Assembly (NCBI RefSeq): GCF_033568475.1
Contig: NC_133122.1
Span: 147,450,861-147,514,860 of the forward strand
Source: Henckelia pumila
Lineage: Eukaryota; Streptophyta; Magnoliopsida; Lamiales; Gesneriaceae
Direction of reading: 5' to 3'
Length of the DNA stretch: 64,000 bases
Positions 21,646 through 33,836 of the stretch are shown here, piece by piece; the stretch's first letter is position 1, and each line of letters starts with the position of its first letter. The position numbers and the translations under genes were made by a program. The notes under the pieces were generated by a model, which saw only the letters and a list, made by a program, of their open reading frames with translations, ran no database searches and was not told the DNA's origin.

Positions 21646-24454
21646 TGTGGGGACCTCGGGTTGCTAATCTTGTTTTAGGGCAAAGTATACATTACACATC
21701 ATTAATGTTGCGATTACCTCGGGTTGCTAATCTTGTTTTAGGGCAAAGTATACATTACACATCATTAATGTAGCGATTAATAACTAGAAATATTCAATCT
21801 GAAATCAGAACATTTGGCGACGCAAAACCTTACATTTGTCGACGCAAAAACACGTCGCTAAAAAAATAATTTGTTTTTTTATAGAACTACCCCACACACG
21901 GACCTTGGTCCGAACCATGAACGGACCATGGAACGGGGTCCGTGCATCTTCTGGACCCGGGTCCGTGCCCAAGGCTGAAATCAACAATAAAGAGGTTGCC
22001 AAAACAGTAGACTACACGGACCTTGGCACGGGGCATGCACGGGGTCTGTGTCTTTATTATTCTAAACACATTCTGGAACAGTAGGGCACACAGACCCTTA
22101 CCCAAAATATGCACGGGGTCCATGCCCTGCACTCAAATTCAAAAATTAAGCTTTTCAAATCTGAAAAAATGATACAATCTACATATAAGCTTCTCAACAT
22201 GATTCTATATACTTGACATGCATTTAAACATCAATCTACATATCTGTAATACATGAATTCTCAACTATAAATCAATACTCGACAACAACATATACAAAGG
22301 TGCTTGTTGTTCTACCATGTTTACCAAATTTATAAACTACATGTCATCTGCTTAAACCCAAGTCACCACTTCTAATCTTTCAATCTCGTGTTATCCAAGC
22401 CACATCTGACTTGCTTATGCCCCAACCTGATGCAATGCACACATACAAACAAAGCAACAGCCGGATAACTCCGGTGAGAATAAATCTCAGTATAAACGAC
22501 ATGCATATACATCATATAAGCATAATAAATCAATATGCTATAATAATCTTAAATCTCAAACATGTAAGAACATATCAATCATAGAAGCATAATCGAATCT
22601 TCATTCATATAACATAACTATTCAGTTACAACAATATCAACTCAATCATATAAATACATTCATATCTTGAATGGCATATAATCACATGCTAGCATTTATA
22701 AACGCATATTCTAAACCATAAAAATCTCTAGGTTAATGAATAAATGCGATGCATGTTTCAAGGAATAGGCTATCAAATCTGATACCAATAAATCTTAGTT
22801 CTTGGGATCCGGGGAAATAAAATCTTTAACCGACCACCAACTTACCCAATCGAGGTTGCGTTAAATATCTCAATTCCCCTAACTTTGGTGCAACTATAGT
22901 GAGTCTTCTAGCTCTGGAAGTAAATCTACATTCCGTGTCACTCACCCATAGCCCTCCAAACGTCATTTCGCAATCTAGGCCAATCAGCCCTCTATGCTTT
23001 TCGAGGTAGGGTTCAAGATGAATGCAACATAATCTTGATGCATTAAATCATACAAATACTGTAAAACATCTTGAACACATAAATCAATAATCAGTCAAGG
23101 AAACAATGATAAGTAAATCACATAAGAGCACTTAAACAGATAAGTATGTGATTTTAGGAAACTCGATAATCAAAACGATCTCGAGTTGTTCTTCCCATCT
23201 TATTTAATGTCTATTCATACTTGTGATCTTGATTCAAACATCTTGAATCTTTGCAAACTCTTGCAAATGCTGATCAACACAAGGCTAGTCAAATCTGTCA
23301 TCCAATTCTGTTTAATCCATGGTTGCTCGTTGAAGGTTTTCTTGATTCAATATTCAAGCGGCTCGAACTTGACGACTCGACTTCGATAATCTTTCACTTC
23401 AATTCTGAAATGAATTTATAACATAGCTTAACATCAGCTTTCATTCCCATTTCAATCTCATCACATCTGAAACAACTACAAGACTTGATTGTTCAATCGA
23501 AATCAAAATCGGCGGCGTAACAGTTCGAAACCGGAAATTCCAAAAGCATAAACATCAATAATACCATCATCTCAACACTATAACATCAACAATTCAGCAG
23601 CATATTCACGTGAATATCAACCCCAAATTTCAGAATTCTGAAAATCTTTTCAAAAATCGAAAACATGTTCAAACGACGATCTTTTTCCGATCCGTCTTAG
23701 ATATGTTATCGTCCTATATACTACAATACGTTTAAACAATGAAATCTTAACTCTAACAACATCTTAAAATTCAAATATGGTAAAACTTCTTAAAACTTAC
23801 GTCAAAACGTAGCACTCGAATTTGTGATCGCAAATATACGATCGATCGAAAATTCTATCGAGCGGATCAATTTTTATCGGAGCTTTAAAGGGGCTGAAAA
23901 TGACGTGGGTTTTCAATCTGATTTCATCCCTTCTTTTCTAATGTGTCGTGAGAATGAAGGTAGTGCAAGTGGAGATTAGATATATATTAGCCTATTTGCA
24001 ATTTAGTCCTTGAACTCTTCAGTAATTGCAAATCGGTCCTCGGCCAATCTTTTAATTCAATTTCAATCCTAAATAATTTAATAGTATTAGAATTTATTTC
24101 TAAACTCTAAAAATTTTCAAATTAAATATTCTCGGATTAAAATGAAATAATCTCGGCCTTACCCCGACACTTCGATAATTGCATATCAATTACTGCGCTA
24201 GTTTCACCTTCAAATTCATTCCCGAAACTCAAATTGAAATATTAAATCCCATAAATATTTAATTCAAATATTATAATATTTTAATTTAAGAATTCCGGAT
24301 ACTAAAATCTTAAAATCCGTAAATCCTCAAATTAAATAGTTTCGACCCGAAATTTAAATCTCTAATTCCATAAATTCTCAAATTCATATTTTCTCATATT
24401 CGGAATTTAAATCTCAATTCCGTAATTCATAACTTAATATTTTTGGGCCTTACA
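21646..24454 (-). repeat. Solo LTR of a Tekay/Del-like gypsy family (2809 bp)
   Basis: On the minus strand it begins TGTAAGGCCCAAAAATATTA and ends ACCCGAGGTCCCCACA. A perfect 5-bp TSD ATATC lies at 21641..21645 and 24455..24459. The TGTAAGGCCC start is typical of chromovirus LTRs and is similar to the TGTAAGGACCC start of the full-length gypsy element at 29029. No internal domain remains, hence a solo LTR. Its U5 end holds a 63-bp tandem duplication, and 21890..22135 is rich in CACGGACC / GGGGTCCGTGC repeats. Confidence 0.87.
21654..21779 (-). repeat. 63-bp tandem duplication inside solo LTR
   Basis: Two adjacent units, 21654..21716 and 21717..21779, start CCTCGGGTTGCTAATCTTG and differ at one visible base (AATGTTGCG against AATGTAGCG). 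The duplication begins eight bases from the LTR terminus. Confidence 0.9.
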
Positions 24455-25105
24455 ATATCAGTATACCATCTACTGCTACTTGCCACAAAGACTGACAAAA
24501 CTATCAGTTCACCTGAGCGGATAAAGTCTTTCGTACACTACCAAAGTCTCCTTCATAATGCCGCGATTTCAGAATGTACTTTTTGCAGAGAATGTTGAAA
24601 CATCAGAAGCAAACACAATAACGGGAATAATTCAAAGATCTCTGATGATAATCAAATATTACTACCGTTGGAATCCAATCCTAAAAATAGACATCTTGAT
24701 CAGTTGAGGAAGCTCTCTCTCTTGCCAATAAAACAGTATCACATTATCTCTGAGCTTTAAAATCCTCACAAGCAAAACTGATCAAGAAACTCGAAGCACA
24801 CTTTCATAAGTTATTTGTTCTGATCATTTAAGGATCAATCTTGTGCTATTGAAATCGAGTTGTATCACACTTATATTTCACTCAGTCGAGGACTGATTTT
24901 GTGTTGTAACTAGGAGTTCTAAGATAGACAATTGTGTATAAGTCCTAGTATTTTGAAATACAAGACTATTCCACAAAATCAGTATTTTAGCTCAGATGAT
25001 GTTTTTTTCCATTTCCAATATCTTCAAATGTATATAACTAAAAGACTGGTAAGAAAGAACAAAGAAAGCCAATGAAGCAGCGTCATGTGATTCCAATAAA
25101 TATCA

Positions 25106-27017
25106 TCAATAATGTTTTTCTTGAGAGTTCTCTGGAAAGCATTTTTTATGAACAATCGAAGGCCCGAACTCGTTGTACTCTGCCTTGGTTATCCATAACT
25201 GCAATCACAAAAACAAGAAAAATCAAACACGTCAAATCACCAAGCATACATAAAAACAATGAGTCGATATAAGAGTCATTTATTAGATTAAACAGGCTGT
25301 TGTTGGAATGCGATAATTATCCCATATGAATCGTGATATTTGAATTGTTATGTTGTTATCACTTGCTAATGAGTAGATATTGTTTTTGCTTCAAGCGATC
25401 GATCCAAAAGCTCATCATATCTAATGTCAAGCGATGAATTGCAAGAAGTGTAATCATTGCAAAAAAAAAATTGTTAGGGTGTAATAATTTTAACTGTTAG
25501 GAAAGCGATTGACCGTGGCCCTTTGGTTGTTATACGGCTTAAAAAATTTGAGACGTTGCTGCATTACCTCCAGTTATAGATTTTGGTAAAACTGCAAATG
25601 TTTGGCCTACAGCCGCCCGTATATAAAATTATCACTATTACTGATTCTTGTTGTCATAGGAAACAAAACAATCACAGAAAACCCGAAAAACAGTAGAAAT
25701 CTTTCCTATGAAGGTGTTAAATTTACCTGCTGGAATGTGCTGAGAGAGGCCAAAATGGAACCTCCGATCCATGCACCATACTTCCTCTCAGGTGGAGCCA
25801 CAACCTTAACTTTCATGCTGCTTGGAGCTAGCGCCGTAATCTCCTTCCTCATTCTCTCGGCGATGCCGAGGAACATGGTGAAGCCACCACTGAGGACAAT
25901 GTTACCATACAGATCCTTCCTGATATCAGCGTCACACTTCATGATAGAATTATAGGTGATTTCATGAATTCCAGCAGTTTCCAGTTCCATCCCAGTCATT
26001 GATGGTCGAAAAAGAATCTCAGGGCCGCAGAATCTTTCGGCATGAATAGTAACCACCCGTCCATCAGGCATTTCATAGTTCTTCTCCACAGCAGAAATGG
26101 TCTTTGCCCTTTCTAGCTCTTGTTCATGTAATCTAGAGCAATATATGCTAGCTTCTCTTTTATGCACTCCATACTCTCAAGGTCAATAAAACCATTGCGA
26201 CCGTAGCCTTGTTCACAACGTAATTTTCTAAAGTAATGAGTGATATCTGATCCAGCGAGATCAAGACGCAAGATTGCATGGGGTAGTGCATAACCTTCAT
26301 AGATGGGGACTGTGTGGCTGCAACTGTCCCCAGATTCAAGAACAATACCTGTGAATAAAGGGATGACGTTTCAGTTTGTATGTAAATAACATAATAGGTT
26401 CGATTTGTCCCTTAAAAAATGAATGAACAATTTTCTCACCAGTCGTACAACCACTGGTATAAAGGGAGAGAACAGCCTGAATGGCGACATACATTGATAG
26501 CAGGGGTGTTGAAGGTCGCAAACATGATTTGAGTCATTTTTTCACGATTATTCTTGGGATTAAAAGGAGCTTCTGTCAAGAGAATTGGGTGCTCCTCAGG
26601 AGCCACATGAAGTTCATCATAGAAAGTATGGTGCCATATCTTTTCCAGCGTCCCAGTTGTCGACAATTCCGTCCTTAATTGGATACTTCATCGTCAAGAC
26701 AGCTCTTAATCCAGTCTTTTTGGCGGTGGTGAGGTATCAATCCAGGGTGACGAGGGCGTACCACTATGCTAGGGAAAATAGCCCTTGGAGCATCATCTCC
26801 AGCAAATCCAGTCTGAAAGTTGGGAACACAAATTAAACAACAAGTTTCTAAAATGGTTTAAGATCTTCCTATCACCTTTTTTAACTTCATATTGAAACCA
26901 CAAATTTATGTAGCTTTCAGCATTGCCACCATCAGATATTAGGTTTAAGGTATTGGATGCTATGCGTACCTTGACCATTCCAGATCCATTGTCACAAACA
27001 AGAGGCCTATCTGCCAT
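25106..27017 (-). pseudogene. Actin pseudogene copy 2
   Basis: Exons by homology and splice sites on the minus strand are 27017..26970 (MADRPLVCDNGSGMVK, four residues shorter than usual), 26812..26440, 26348..25727 and 25198..25106. Exon 2 starts [17 protein letters not shown] but then diverges ([16 protein letters not shown]), loses the DAYVGDEAQ block and reaches a stop. A 4-base insertion near 26491 shifts the [13 protein letters not shown] block, and a 2-base insertion near 26128 breaks ALDYEQELE. The C-terminal half is otherwise well kept ([28 protein letters not shown]). The last exon encodes [20 protein letters not shown], then Phe, but no stop follows: nine more codons (PENSQEKHY) precede TGA. 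It cannot make actin. Confidence 0.92.
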
Positions 27018-27029
27018 CTCAAAATTGAC

Positions 27030-28144
27030 CTGAAAAAATGGCGAAGGGACCTTTTTAAAATATAGATGTTGCTCTCAAGTCAAGTCATGGAAAATGAAAT
27101 CAAGACACAATACTAAAATTTGATCATAAGATCACCACTAAGTATTTGATGGCGATAGCACATAGAGTCACATTCCATGTAAACCTCTGTAAGGTTTCAA
27201 ATTTAAAAGATGCTATGCCCGCATCCTATCATATTGCAAACAAGACATTATATAAATGTCGTCTATACTTGACAATGCACGCAGTATCAAACTATAAAGA
27301 CATATACCTCAACCAGGTAATCAAATTTCAAATAATGCCGAGTTTTTGCCAAGTAACCGAATTTCATGATGCCCCACAATCTCAATATTGATTTCCAGAA
27401 TGAAAAACATTTGGAATAAAGAAATTCAACTAGGACTTATACATATGGGACGAATCAAAGAAGTTCTCCTCGTGCTTTTTCAACCAGGATCATAATTATA
27501 ACAAACAAACTTCAATGAAATAAGCAACATGGCAAGAAATAGTCGATCCCTTCCTCACAAATACAATTTCAAATCTCTGGTAGCACACTCATTAACTCAA
27601 AATGATCTACACGAACCTTTTAGATGTCTATGGATACAGGTTTCCTAATAGTATGCCACGACATTGGTTCTCGTAATCATAGACAAAAAATGTTTAATTG
27701 TTCAAAATATAAGCAGCAGAAAACACAAACAGTAGATGTTAAAATAAGTTAATCATCGGACACATTTTAACCAGTAAATAGTAAAGATTTCATGGAAAAA
27801 AAAAAAACAGAGTTCACAAACTATCTTGAGAATCCATACGCATGCAAATTCATAAAAGATACATCTTCGACCATAATGCATGGGCAGGAATACCTCTAAC
27901 CTTCTGTAAGTAGTTAGCATCGAATCACACGTACATTATCACTAAAAATTTTCAAATTTATTAGTCTTAATTTTAAATACCCGTTCAGATCTATAAATTA
28001 ACTAGCTATAAGATTCATTGAAAGCGAAAAACACAGATTTACAACGAATTCCCAACATGAAAGGAAATTTTTCTCCTCGATGCAGATAAAAATCGAAACT
28101 TGGATTGAGAGTGTGTGATTTGAAGGCGAAAATTTGAACCTGAT
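27030..28144 (-). other. 5' UTR leader intron of actin copy 2
   Basis: Donor CAG|GTTCAAA at 28145/28144 and a TCAG acceptor at 27030, twelve bases before the ATG. It is homologous to the leader introns at 1698..2547 and 60438..61174. No ORF of note. Confidence 0.6.
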
Positions 28145-29028
28145 TTAAAGGGAAAAATTGAAACTTTTAGGCTTTGCTGATCCTGAAAATGGGTGACGTC
28201 TCGCTTTCATTTTTTAATCAACCAGTTTGCTCAAACGATAGTAGTGTTCGGCAGTGACAATACCTAGTTTATGGTTTACTGGAAAATAGTCGAATTAGTG
28301 GAATTAATGAGATTTGTTGGGATTTAGAATTAAAAATACAGTTTTAGTGTTTGGTAATTTGGGATTTCAAAAGGAGATTGATATTTGAAATTTGAAATTC
28401 AAAATGAGATTGGTATTTGATTGAATTTCATAGGATTTCAATTAGTTAAGTGAAATCTTGACAAAATTGGTCGGATTTTACGTGATTTCACGGGATTTGA
28501 GTTTGTAAAACAATAAAATTATTTTTAATAATAAATTTATATACTTTATATTAGGATTGAAAACGTGTGTAGAGGGAATACCCACTTTTAAAAAGTTTTG
28601 AGCTACAATAGCTCGTTCTTGAAATGTTCAAAAATGAACCAAGCACCAAAAGATTATCTTGAGTTTGATTAAAAAAACCAAGGAAAGACACTCAACATAA
28701 TCCTCTAAAAACCGATTAAGAATTTTAAAAATCGTTTGAAAAGATTTCAAGTTGAGATAATAAAAATATTTTGGTTGAAGCATTTTATCAAACACTTTGT
28801 ATGATATATTTTTGTATTTTAAAGAGCATATAAAATGCTAAAACACATCATCCAAATATAGTAGCAAGTAGTAAATGAGATAAAGTAAAGAGACACTAAT
28901 TCCACGAATTTGTTTATGGATGTTCGAAAACTCAACCGCTCCAACGTCACCCCTTCTCCGTTTCCAGAAGGATCCACTAGAAAACTTTGGTTTTACAACT
29001 CTTTGTACAAACCCACTCAAAGACTAGG

Positions 29029-31075
29029 TGTAAGGACCCGATATTAATATATTAATTAATTTGTGTGTTAAAAATATGTATTTATAAATATCGGTTTATA
29101 GACGATATATGTTATTTATAGAGCACACATGAGTTGAAATAACTCGAACCGGGTCAAGTTTGAACCCCGAATGAATAAAATAAGACACACATTAAACTAA
29201 TACATATCCATATATACATATATAATATATATATCATAATTTATTTTTCTTTCCACCGTCTCTCTCTCGCGTATCCTTCTGTTTCTTTTGTTTTAATTTT
29301 CTTCATCGCTTCAAATCGCCGTAACTTTTCCGTCGGTTATCGATTTTCAAAAGTAAATATAGTTTCGGAATCCTCGCGACATAAGCTTTCTTTTGATATC
29401 AATTTCTTAAGGTTTCGTCGCCGTCCCGAAAACCCGTCGTCGACAGCCGCCGCCGTTTTCCCTCCCTCGCCGCCGCCGATCGTCACCGGAGTGTAGGGGA
29501 GTGTGGTCCTAGTTGTTTGGAATTTTATTTCGACTCATTGAGGTAAATTCGAGGCTAGGTTTTGAACTTTTGGGAATTTCGATTCGATTGACTTCCGATA
29601 ATTGATAGTTGATTTATTATTGGTTGTAGGTATTATATCGGAGTCGATTATAGGTATTGACTATTTTTCAGAAATTATTGGGGCAATATTTCGAATTTTT
29701 AGATTATTATAATTGGGGATTTTTGAATTTTAGTGTTGATTATTCATTAATGGAGTGTTTAGATGCTCTAGAAAATATAAATACGAATTTTTGAAATTTG
29801 TAGGAATTTTCGGAAAAATTCAGATTGTTTTAATTTCAGTATTTCGACGTTTTAGAGTCGTATATTAAATATTTGGTCATTAATAGGATGTTTTAATATT
29901 AAATATGAATTTTAGGATTTATGAGCAATTTTTCTGGAATTACAGGTTCTGAAAATTTGGGATTGGAATATCCGAGAAATATTTGGGATAATTTCTATGG
30001 TAAATTAAGAATTGGTTGAGGTACGTATGAGCTGTTTATATTACGACGCCTATAATGGCATGTAATGATATTAAGTATTTTGTAATGAGTGATAATGTGT
30101 TTTATGTGCTTACGTGGATTATATGATTGCATTCACTCATTTACAATTTTACATAGCACGTTGAGCCTTGACTCCTTTGATTACTATTGATATTGATCTC
30201 TTGAGATGTATTGAGTCATCATGGAGCGAGTGAAATTGTTTTAGTGCACTCCTGAGATAGCATGAGGCACGGACAGGTAGCTCCTGTTGCCCTCCAATGC
30301 TACGTACGACACTCCTGATGACAGCATGAGGCTGGACGGGTCGCTCCTGTCACCCTCCGATGCTACGTGTATGGATTAGCAGTGATGATTCGAGGTCTGC
30401 TGCGTTCCTGGCATGGGTGGCCACTGAGTTTATTGTGATACGATTATTTGGACTCCTTTTGGTATCCCTTATTTCATTGATACCTGTCACGCATTACATT
30501 GCATTTCATTGCATTGTACTTGATTTTATTCATGTCAGTTATATTTGTCGTAATTTTTATACTTCGTCGTACTGGGGTCCGACCCCTGTTTTCTTTTTAT
30601 GTTGTGGTTGTTTGTGATTCCATAGCAGGTTATCCAGGGGGATTTGACGCATCTGGTGGAGCGTCATCTAGTGGTACCCAGTGAGTCGAGCGTGGAGTCG
30701 AGTTCCCAGATATATGTATATATATATATCAGTTTAGCGAGTTTTATATTTGCCGGGGTGATGCCCTGTGTATCTGTATAAATAGTTTTGGACCTTGTTT
30801 TGAATTGTTATTTGTGTGATCGAGCCTTGCCGGCTCTGCATGTGTTTAGTCCTGGCCAGTGAGGCTATAGGTTTGTAAATTGGAGTTGTGACTCTATTTT
30901 CGAGTATATATTGCTGGTTGTGTTGTACAGGTTTTTGGGATGTCCTATTTACGAATAGGTCATGCCGAAATTTCTGTAGGCCCAAACGCAAATTTTTAAC
31001 TCGTTTTCGCTGTTTACATTAATTAATCCTGGTTGTTTGATCATTAAATATTAAATCAGGACACGGGCCCTTTCA
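29029..31075 (+). repeat. 5' LTR of gypsy chromovirus
   Basis: Begins TGTAAGGACCCGATATTAAT and ends GGACACGGGCCCTTTCA. Contains a (TA)-rich tract near 29213..29240 and a second near 30715..30730. Short ORFs inside are repeated in the 3' LTR and are not genes. Confidence 0.95.
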
Positions 31076-31077
31076 TT

Positions 31078-31089
31078 TGGTATCAGAGC
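31078..31089 (+). promoter_or_regulatory. Primer binding site, initiator-Met tRNA type
   Basis: TGGTATCAGAGC follows the LTR end by two bases, the standard plant tRNA-iMet complementary sequence. Confidence 0.92.
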
Positions 31090-31343
31090 ATAAACTGGGA
31101 TATGCTCGAATTAGAGTTTAGTACACTCGAATTTAGACACTACCAAAATGGTTGTGTATGTGTGTGACTACTTGTTCTTACGTGACTTACTTGTGGTGTT
31201 TATTTTTGAACGTATTTGTTAGAACCAGTAGTTCTTGAATTTAGAACTTAGTTTATGAATTCTATTAGAACTCTGAGTTCCTATCATAGTTTTCTATTTG
31301 TTAAGATATTTCTGCCTATGTTTAAATCCTTGTGTCTTGTAGA

Positions 31344-32264
31344 ATGGCACCAGGAGGAAGAGGTAGAAAAGGGAAGGAAGTTGTAGAAGAGTCTGCAGCG
31401 GAAAATGTTAGAAATCTTGATGATATTGTCAGGGGAAGACGTGGTCGACCAGCTGTTCAGCCTCCAAAAGATGTGGAATTAGGGGTGGAACAACAACCAC
31501 GGGTGAATCCTTACAAGGGAAAAGCTGTTCAGGCTGAGTCTGATCCAGTAGCCCAATTGACAGAGAAAATGGGAGGAATTCGATTAATAATTTCTCAATT
31601 TCAGGAGTTGCGTCCGCAAAAGTTCTTTGGAAATGAAGGAAGTAAGAAAGCTGCTAGTTGGTTGAAAAGTCTCAACAATATGTTTAATGGACTAGAATAT
31701 CCTGATGAAATTCGACTGAAGTTAGTTCCTTTTCAACTTAAAGACCGAGCGCAACTTTGGTGGGAAACGACAGCAGAAACATTTTCTGATTCTGGTGAAA
31801 AAATCACATGGGAAGTATTTTGTAAGCAGTTTGCACAAGAATATGCACCACCATCTTATTATTCTGCTAAAGAAGACGAATTTAATCTGTTGGTGCAAGG
31901 CAATAAATCTGTTGCTGAATATGCTTCTCAATTTTCTGCTCTTTTGCCTTATGTCCCACATGTTGCAAAGAATGATCGATCAAAGCTTTCACATTTTCTG
32001 AAAGGGCTTACACGAACAATCCATACTTTGGTGACTACTGGAACTCCATCTACTTATATGAAAGCAGTAGAAAAGGCCAAGAAAATTGAAGCAAGTCTAC
32101 TCAGGGGTGAACCACAATCAATCCCAGCATCTGTTCCTCAAGGAGCTGGAAGCAGTTCACAGACACCAATGGGTTTACCTTCATATCAGCCTACGCAATC
32201 TTCTCAGCAAGCGAAAAGGCCTTGGTTTAAAGCTAAGGGGAAACCATTTAAAAAGAAACAGTAG
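31344..32264 (+). CDS. gypsy gag (capsid), ended by an in-frame TAG before the zinc knuckle
   Basis: Starts at ATG 31344 (MAPGGRGRKGKEVVEESAAE). The retrotransposon gag core spans about residues 90-250, with PQKFFGNEGSKKAASWLKSL, LKDRAQLWWE, FCKQFAQEYAPPSY and SVAEYASQFSALLPYVP. It forms the virus-like particle shell. The frame stops at TAG 32262..32264 after KPFKKKQ, in the linker just before the CCHC motif. The following sequence continues in the same frame. The stop replaces a codon inside a Gln/Ser-rich linker, so either decay of a Gln codon or a readthrough stop is possible. Confidence 0.9.
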   Translation: MAPGGRGRKGKEVVEESAAENVRNLDDIVRGRRGRPAVQPPKDVELGVEQQPRVNPYKGKAVQAESDPVAQLTEKMGGIRLIISQFQELRPQKFFGNEGSKKAASWLKSLNNMFNGLEYPDEIRLKLVPFQLKDRAQLWWETTAETFSDSGEKITWEVFCKQFAQEYAPPSYYSAKEDEFNLLVQGNKSVAEYASQFSALLPYVPHVAKNDRSKLSHFLKGLTRTIHTLVTTGTPSTYMKAVEKAKKIEASLLRGEPQSIPASVPQGAGSSSQTPMGLPSYQPTQSSQQAKRPWFKAKGKPFKKKQ

Positions 32265-33836
32265 TCTAGTTCATCGAGTTCCAGTGGTAGTCGTGCAAAA
32301 AGTTCAGTTGGATCGTCTGGTAGGGTATACTGTGACAGATGTGGTGGTAAGCATTTGAGTGCACATTGTACAGGATTTCCAGGAACTTGTTATACTTGTG
32401 GGCAGGCTGGACATTCGTCTCGAGTATGTCCAAATGCTGGAAGACAGCAATTTCAGCCACAACAGTTTGGCCAGTTTCCTGGACGACCATCATTCAGACC
32501 ATATGCTCCTGTACCACAGTTTGCTCCTACACAGCCTTATATTCCAGTACAGTCCACTCAGCAGCCTAGGTATCCATCTTCTCAGAGTCAGCAGCGTTTT
32601 CCAGGTCCACAGCAAGCTCAAGTCCATGCTATGACTCAGGATCAGGCACAAGATGCACCTGGGGGAGTTATTGCAGGTATTTGTTATATTTTTGAGTATC
32701 CTGCACGTATCTTGATAGACACAGGAGCATCTCATTCATTTTTATCTGTTACATTTGCTGATGAGCATGAGATTGCTTTTACTCCGTTATTGGATACTGT
32801 GTCTGTTTCTACTCCTGCTGGTGTTTTCTTGATGTCTAATGAGATAGTTTTGAATTGTGTGATTAGATTTGAGGATAAGATCATGATAACCAATCTAATC
32901 AAACTAGCTATGTCTGATTTTGACTGTATCTTGGGTATGGATACACTGATGAATTATAGAGCTACGGTTGATTGTTTCCATGGCATTGTGAGATTTAGAC
33001 CGTATTATGGCAATAAGTGGAATTTTTATGGTAGTGATTCACAATCTCGCATTCCATTAGTATCGGCAATGGAAATGTTTAGATTATTGTCGATAGGAAA
33101 TGAAGTATTTATGATTTATGCTCTTGATGTGACGAAGGAGGAGAAATTGAAAGTTTCAAATATTCCTGTCGTCAAGAATTTTCCTGATGTATTTCCTGAT
33201 GAGATTCCGGGTTTTCCGCCTCAGAGGGAAATAGATATTAGCATTGAGTTGATGTCAGGGACAAGTCCTATTTTTCGAGCTCCATATCGATTAGCTCCAA
33301 CAGAATTGAAAGAACTCAAGGCACAATTGCAAGATTTGCTGGAAAAAGGTTATATTAGACCAAGTGTATCACCTTGGGGTGCTCCAGTCTTGTTTGTGAA
33401 GAAGAAAGACAGAACGATGAGAATGTGCATCGATTATCGGCAATTGAACCAGGCTACTGTGAAGAATAAGTATCCTTTGCCACGAATTGATGACTTGTTT
33501 GATCAGTTGCAGGGTACATCTGTATATTCTAAAATTGATCTTCGTTCCGGATATCATCAACTTCGAGTTCGAGAGGAAGATGTTTCCAAGACAGCATTTC
33601 GAACGCGTTACGGACATTATGAATTCTTAGTTGTGCCTTTCGGGTTGACTAATGCTCCAGCGGTTTTTATGGATTTAATGAATCGTGTGTTTCGGGAATT
33701 CATAGATCGATTTGTTATCGTTTTCATTGATGACATTTTGATTTATTCTAAGTCCAAGAAGGAGCATAAAGAACATTTGACATTAGTACTTCAGAAACTC
33801 AGAACAGCACAATTATATGCCAAATTTTCTAAGTGA
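32265..33836 (+). CDS. gypsy pol, first part: CCHC, protease, reverse transcriptase
   Basis: In frame with the preceding gag. Two cysteine clusters occur: [14 protein letters not shown] and [14 protein letters not shown] (the latter a CX2CX4HX4C zinc knuckle near 32388..32430). The protease active site [13 protein letters not shown] lies near 32708. Reverse transcriptase follows, with [69 protein letters not shown] and the catalytic box FIDDILIYS near 33725. The frame is cut by TGA at 33834..33836, after AKFSK and before EFWL, where this family has a Cys codon. This looks like a damaging point mutation. Confidence 0.92.
   Translation, partial: SSSSSSSGSRAKSSVGSSGRVYCDRCGGKHLSAHCTGFPGTCYTCGQAGHSSRVCPNAGRQQFQPQQFGQFPGRPSFRPYAPVPQFAPTQPYIPVQSTQQPRYPSSQSQQRFPGPQQAQVHAMTQDQAQDAPGGVIAGICYIFEYPARILIDTGASHSFLSVTFADEHEIAFTPLLDTVSVSTPAGVFLMSNEIVLNCVIRFEDKIMITNLIKLAMSDFDCILGMDTLMNYRATVDCFHGIVRFRPYYGNKWNFYGSDSQSRIPLVSAMEMFRLLSIGNEVFMIYALDVTKEEKLKVSNIPVVKNFPDVFPDEIPGFPPQREIDISIELMSGTSPIFRAPYRLAPTELKELKAQLQDLLEKGYIRPSVSPWGAPVLFVKKKDRTMRMCIDYRQLNQATVKNKYPLPRIDDLFDQLQGTSVYSKIDLRSGYHQLRVREEDVSKTAFRTRYGHYEFLVVPFGLTNAPAVFMDLMNRVFREFIDRFVIVFIDDILIYSKSKKEHKEHLTLVLQKLRTAQLYAKFSK

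Larger units (their letters stand above)
21429..24992 (+). repeat. Copia-type LTR remnant (SIRE-like?), split by a solo LTR
   Basis: Left part 21429..21640 begins TGTTGGGAACTTTAATTTTG, a start typical of large copia LTRs. The right part, about 24460..24992, carries AT-rich U3/R-like sequence. The two parts are separated by the Tekay-like solo LTR and its TSD. Removing that insertion leaves about 750 bp. I could not find a matching TSD for the outer ends, so borders and family are tentative. Confidence 0.4.

Noticed and set aside
24460-24992. Attempt to define a TSD for the outer copia-type LTR remnant starting at 21429
   Set aside because: The five bases left of TGTTGGG (AAACG) have no matching partner after any CA dinucleotide near 24900-25000.
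30360-30991. ORFs of about 85 codons on both strands inside the gypsy 5' LTR, repeated at 37570..38144
   Set aside because: They are duplicated because the LTR is duplicated. They are of low complexity, have no domain, and overlap each other on opposite strands.
32250-32275. Classical viral readthrough context after the gypsy TAG
   Set aside because: The bases after TAG (TCTAGT) do not match the CARYYA consensus, so the context alone does not support readthrough.
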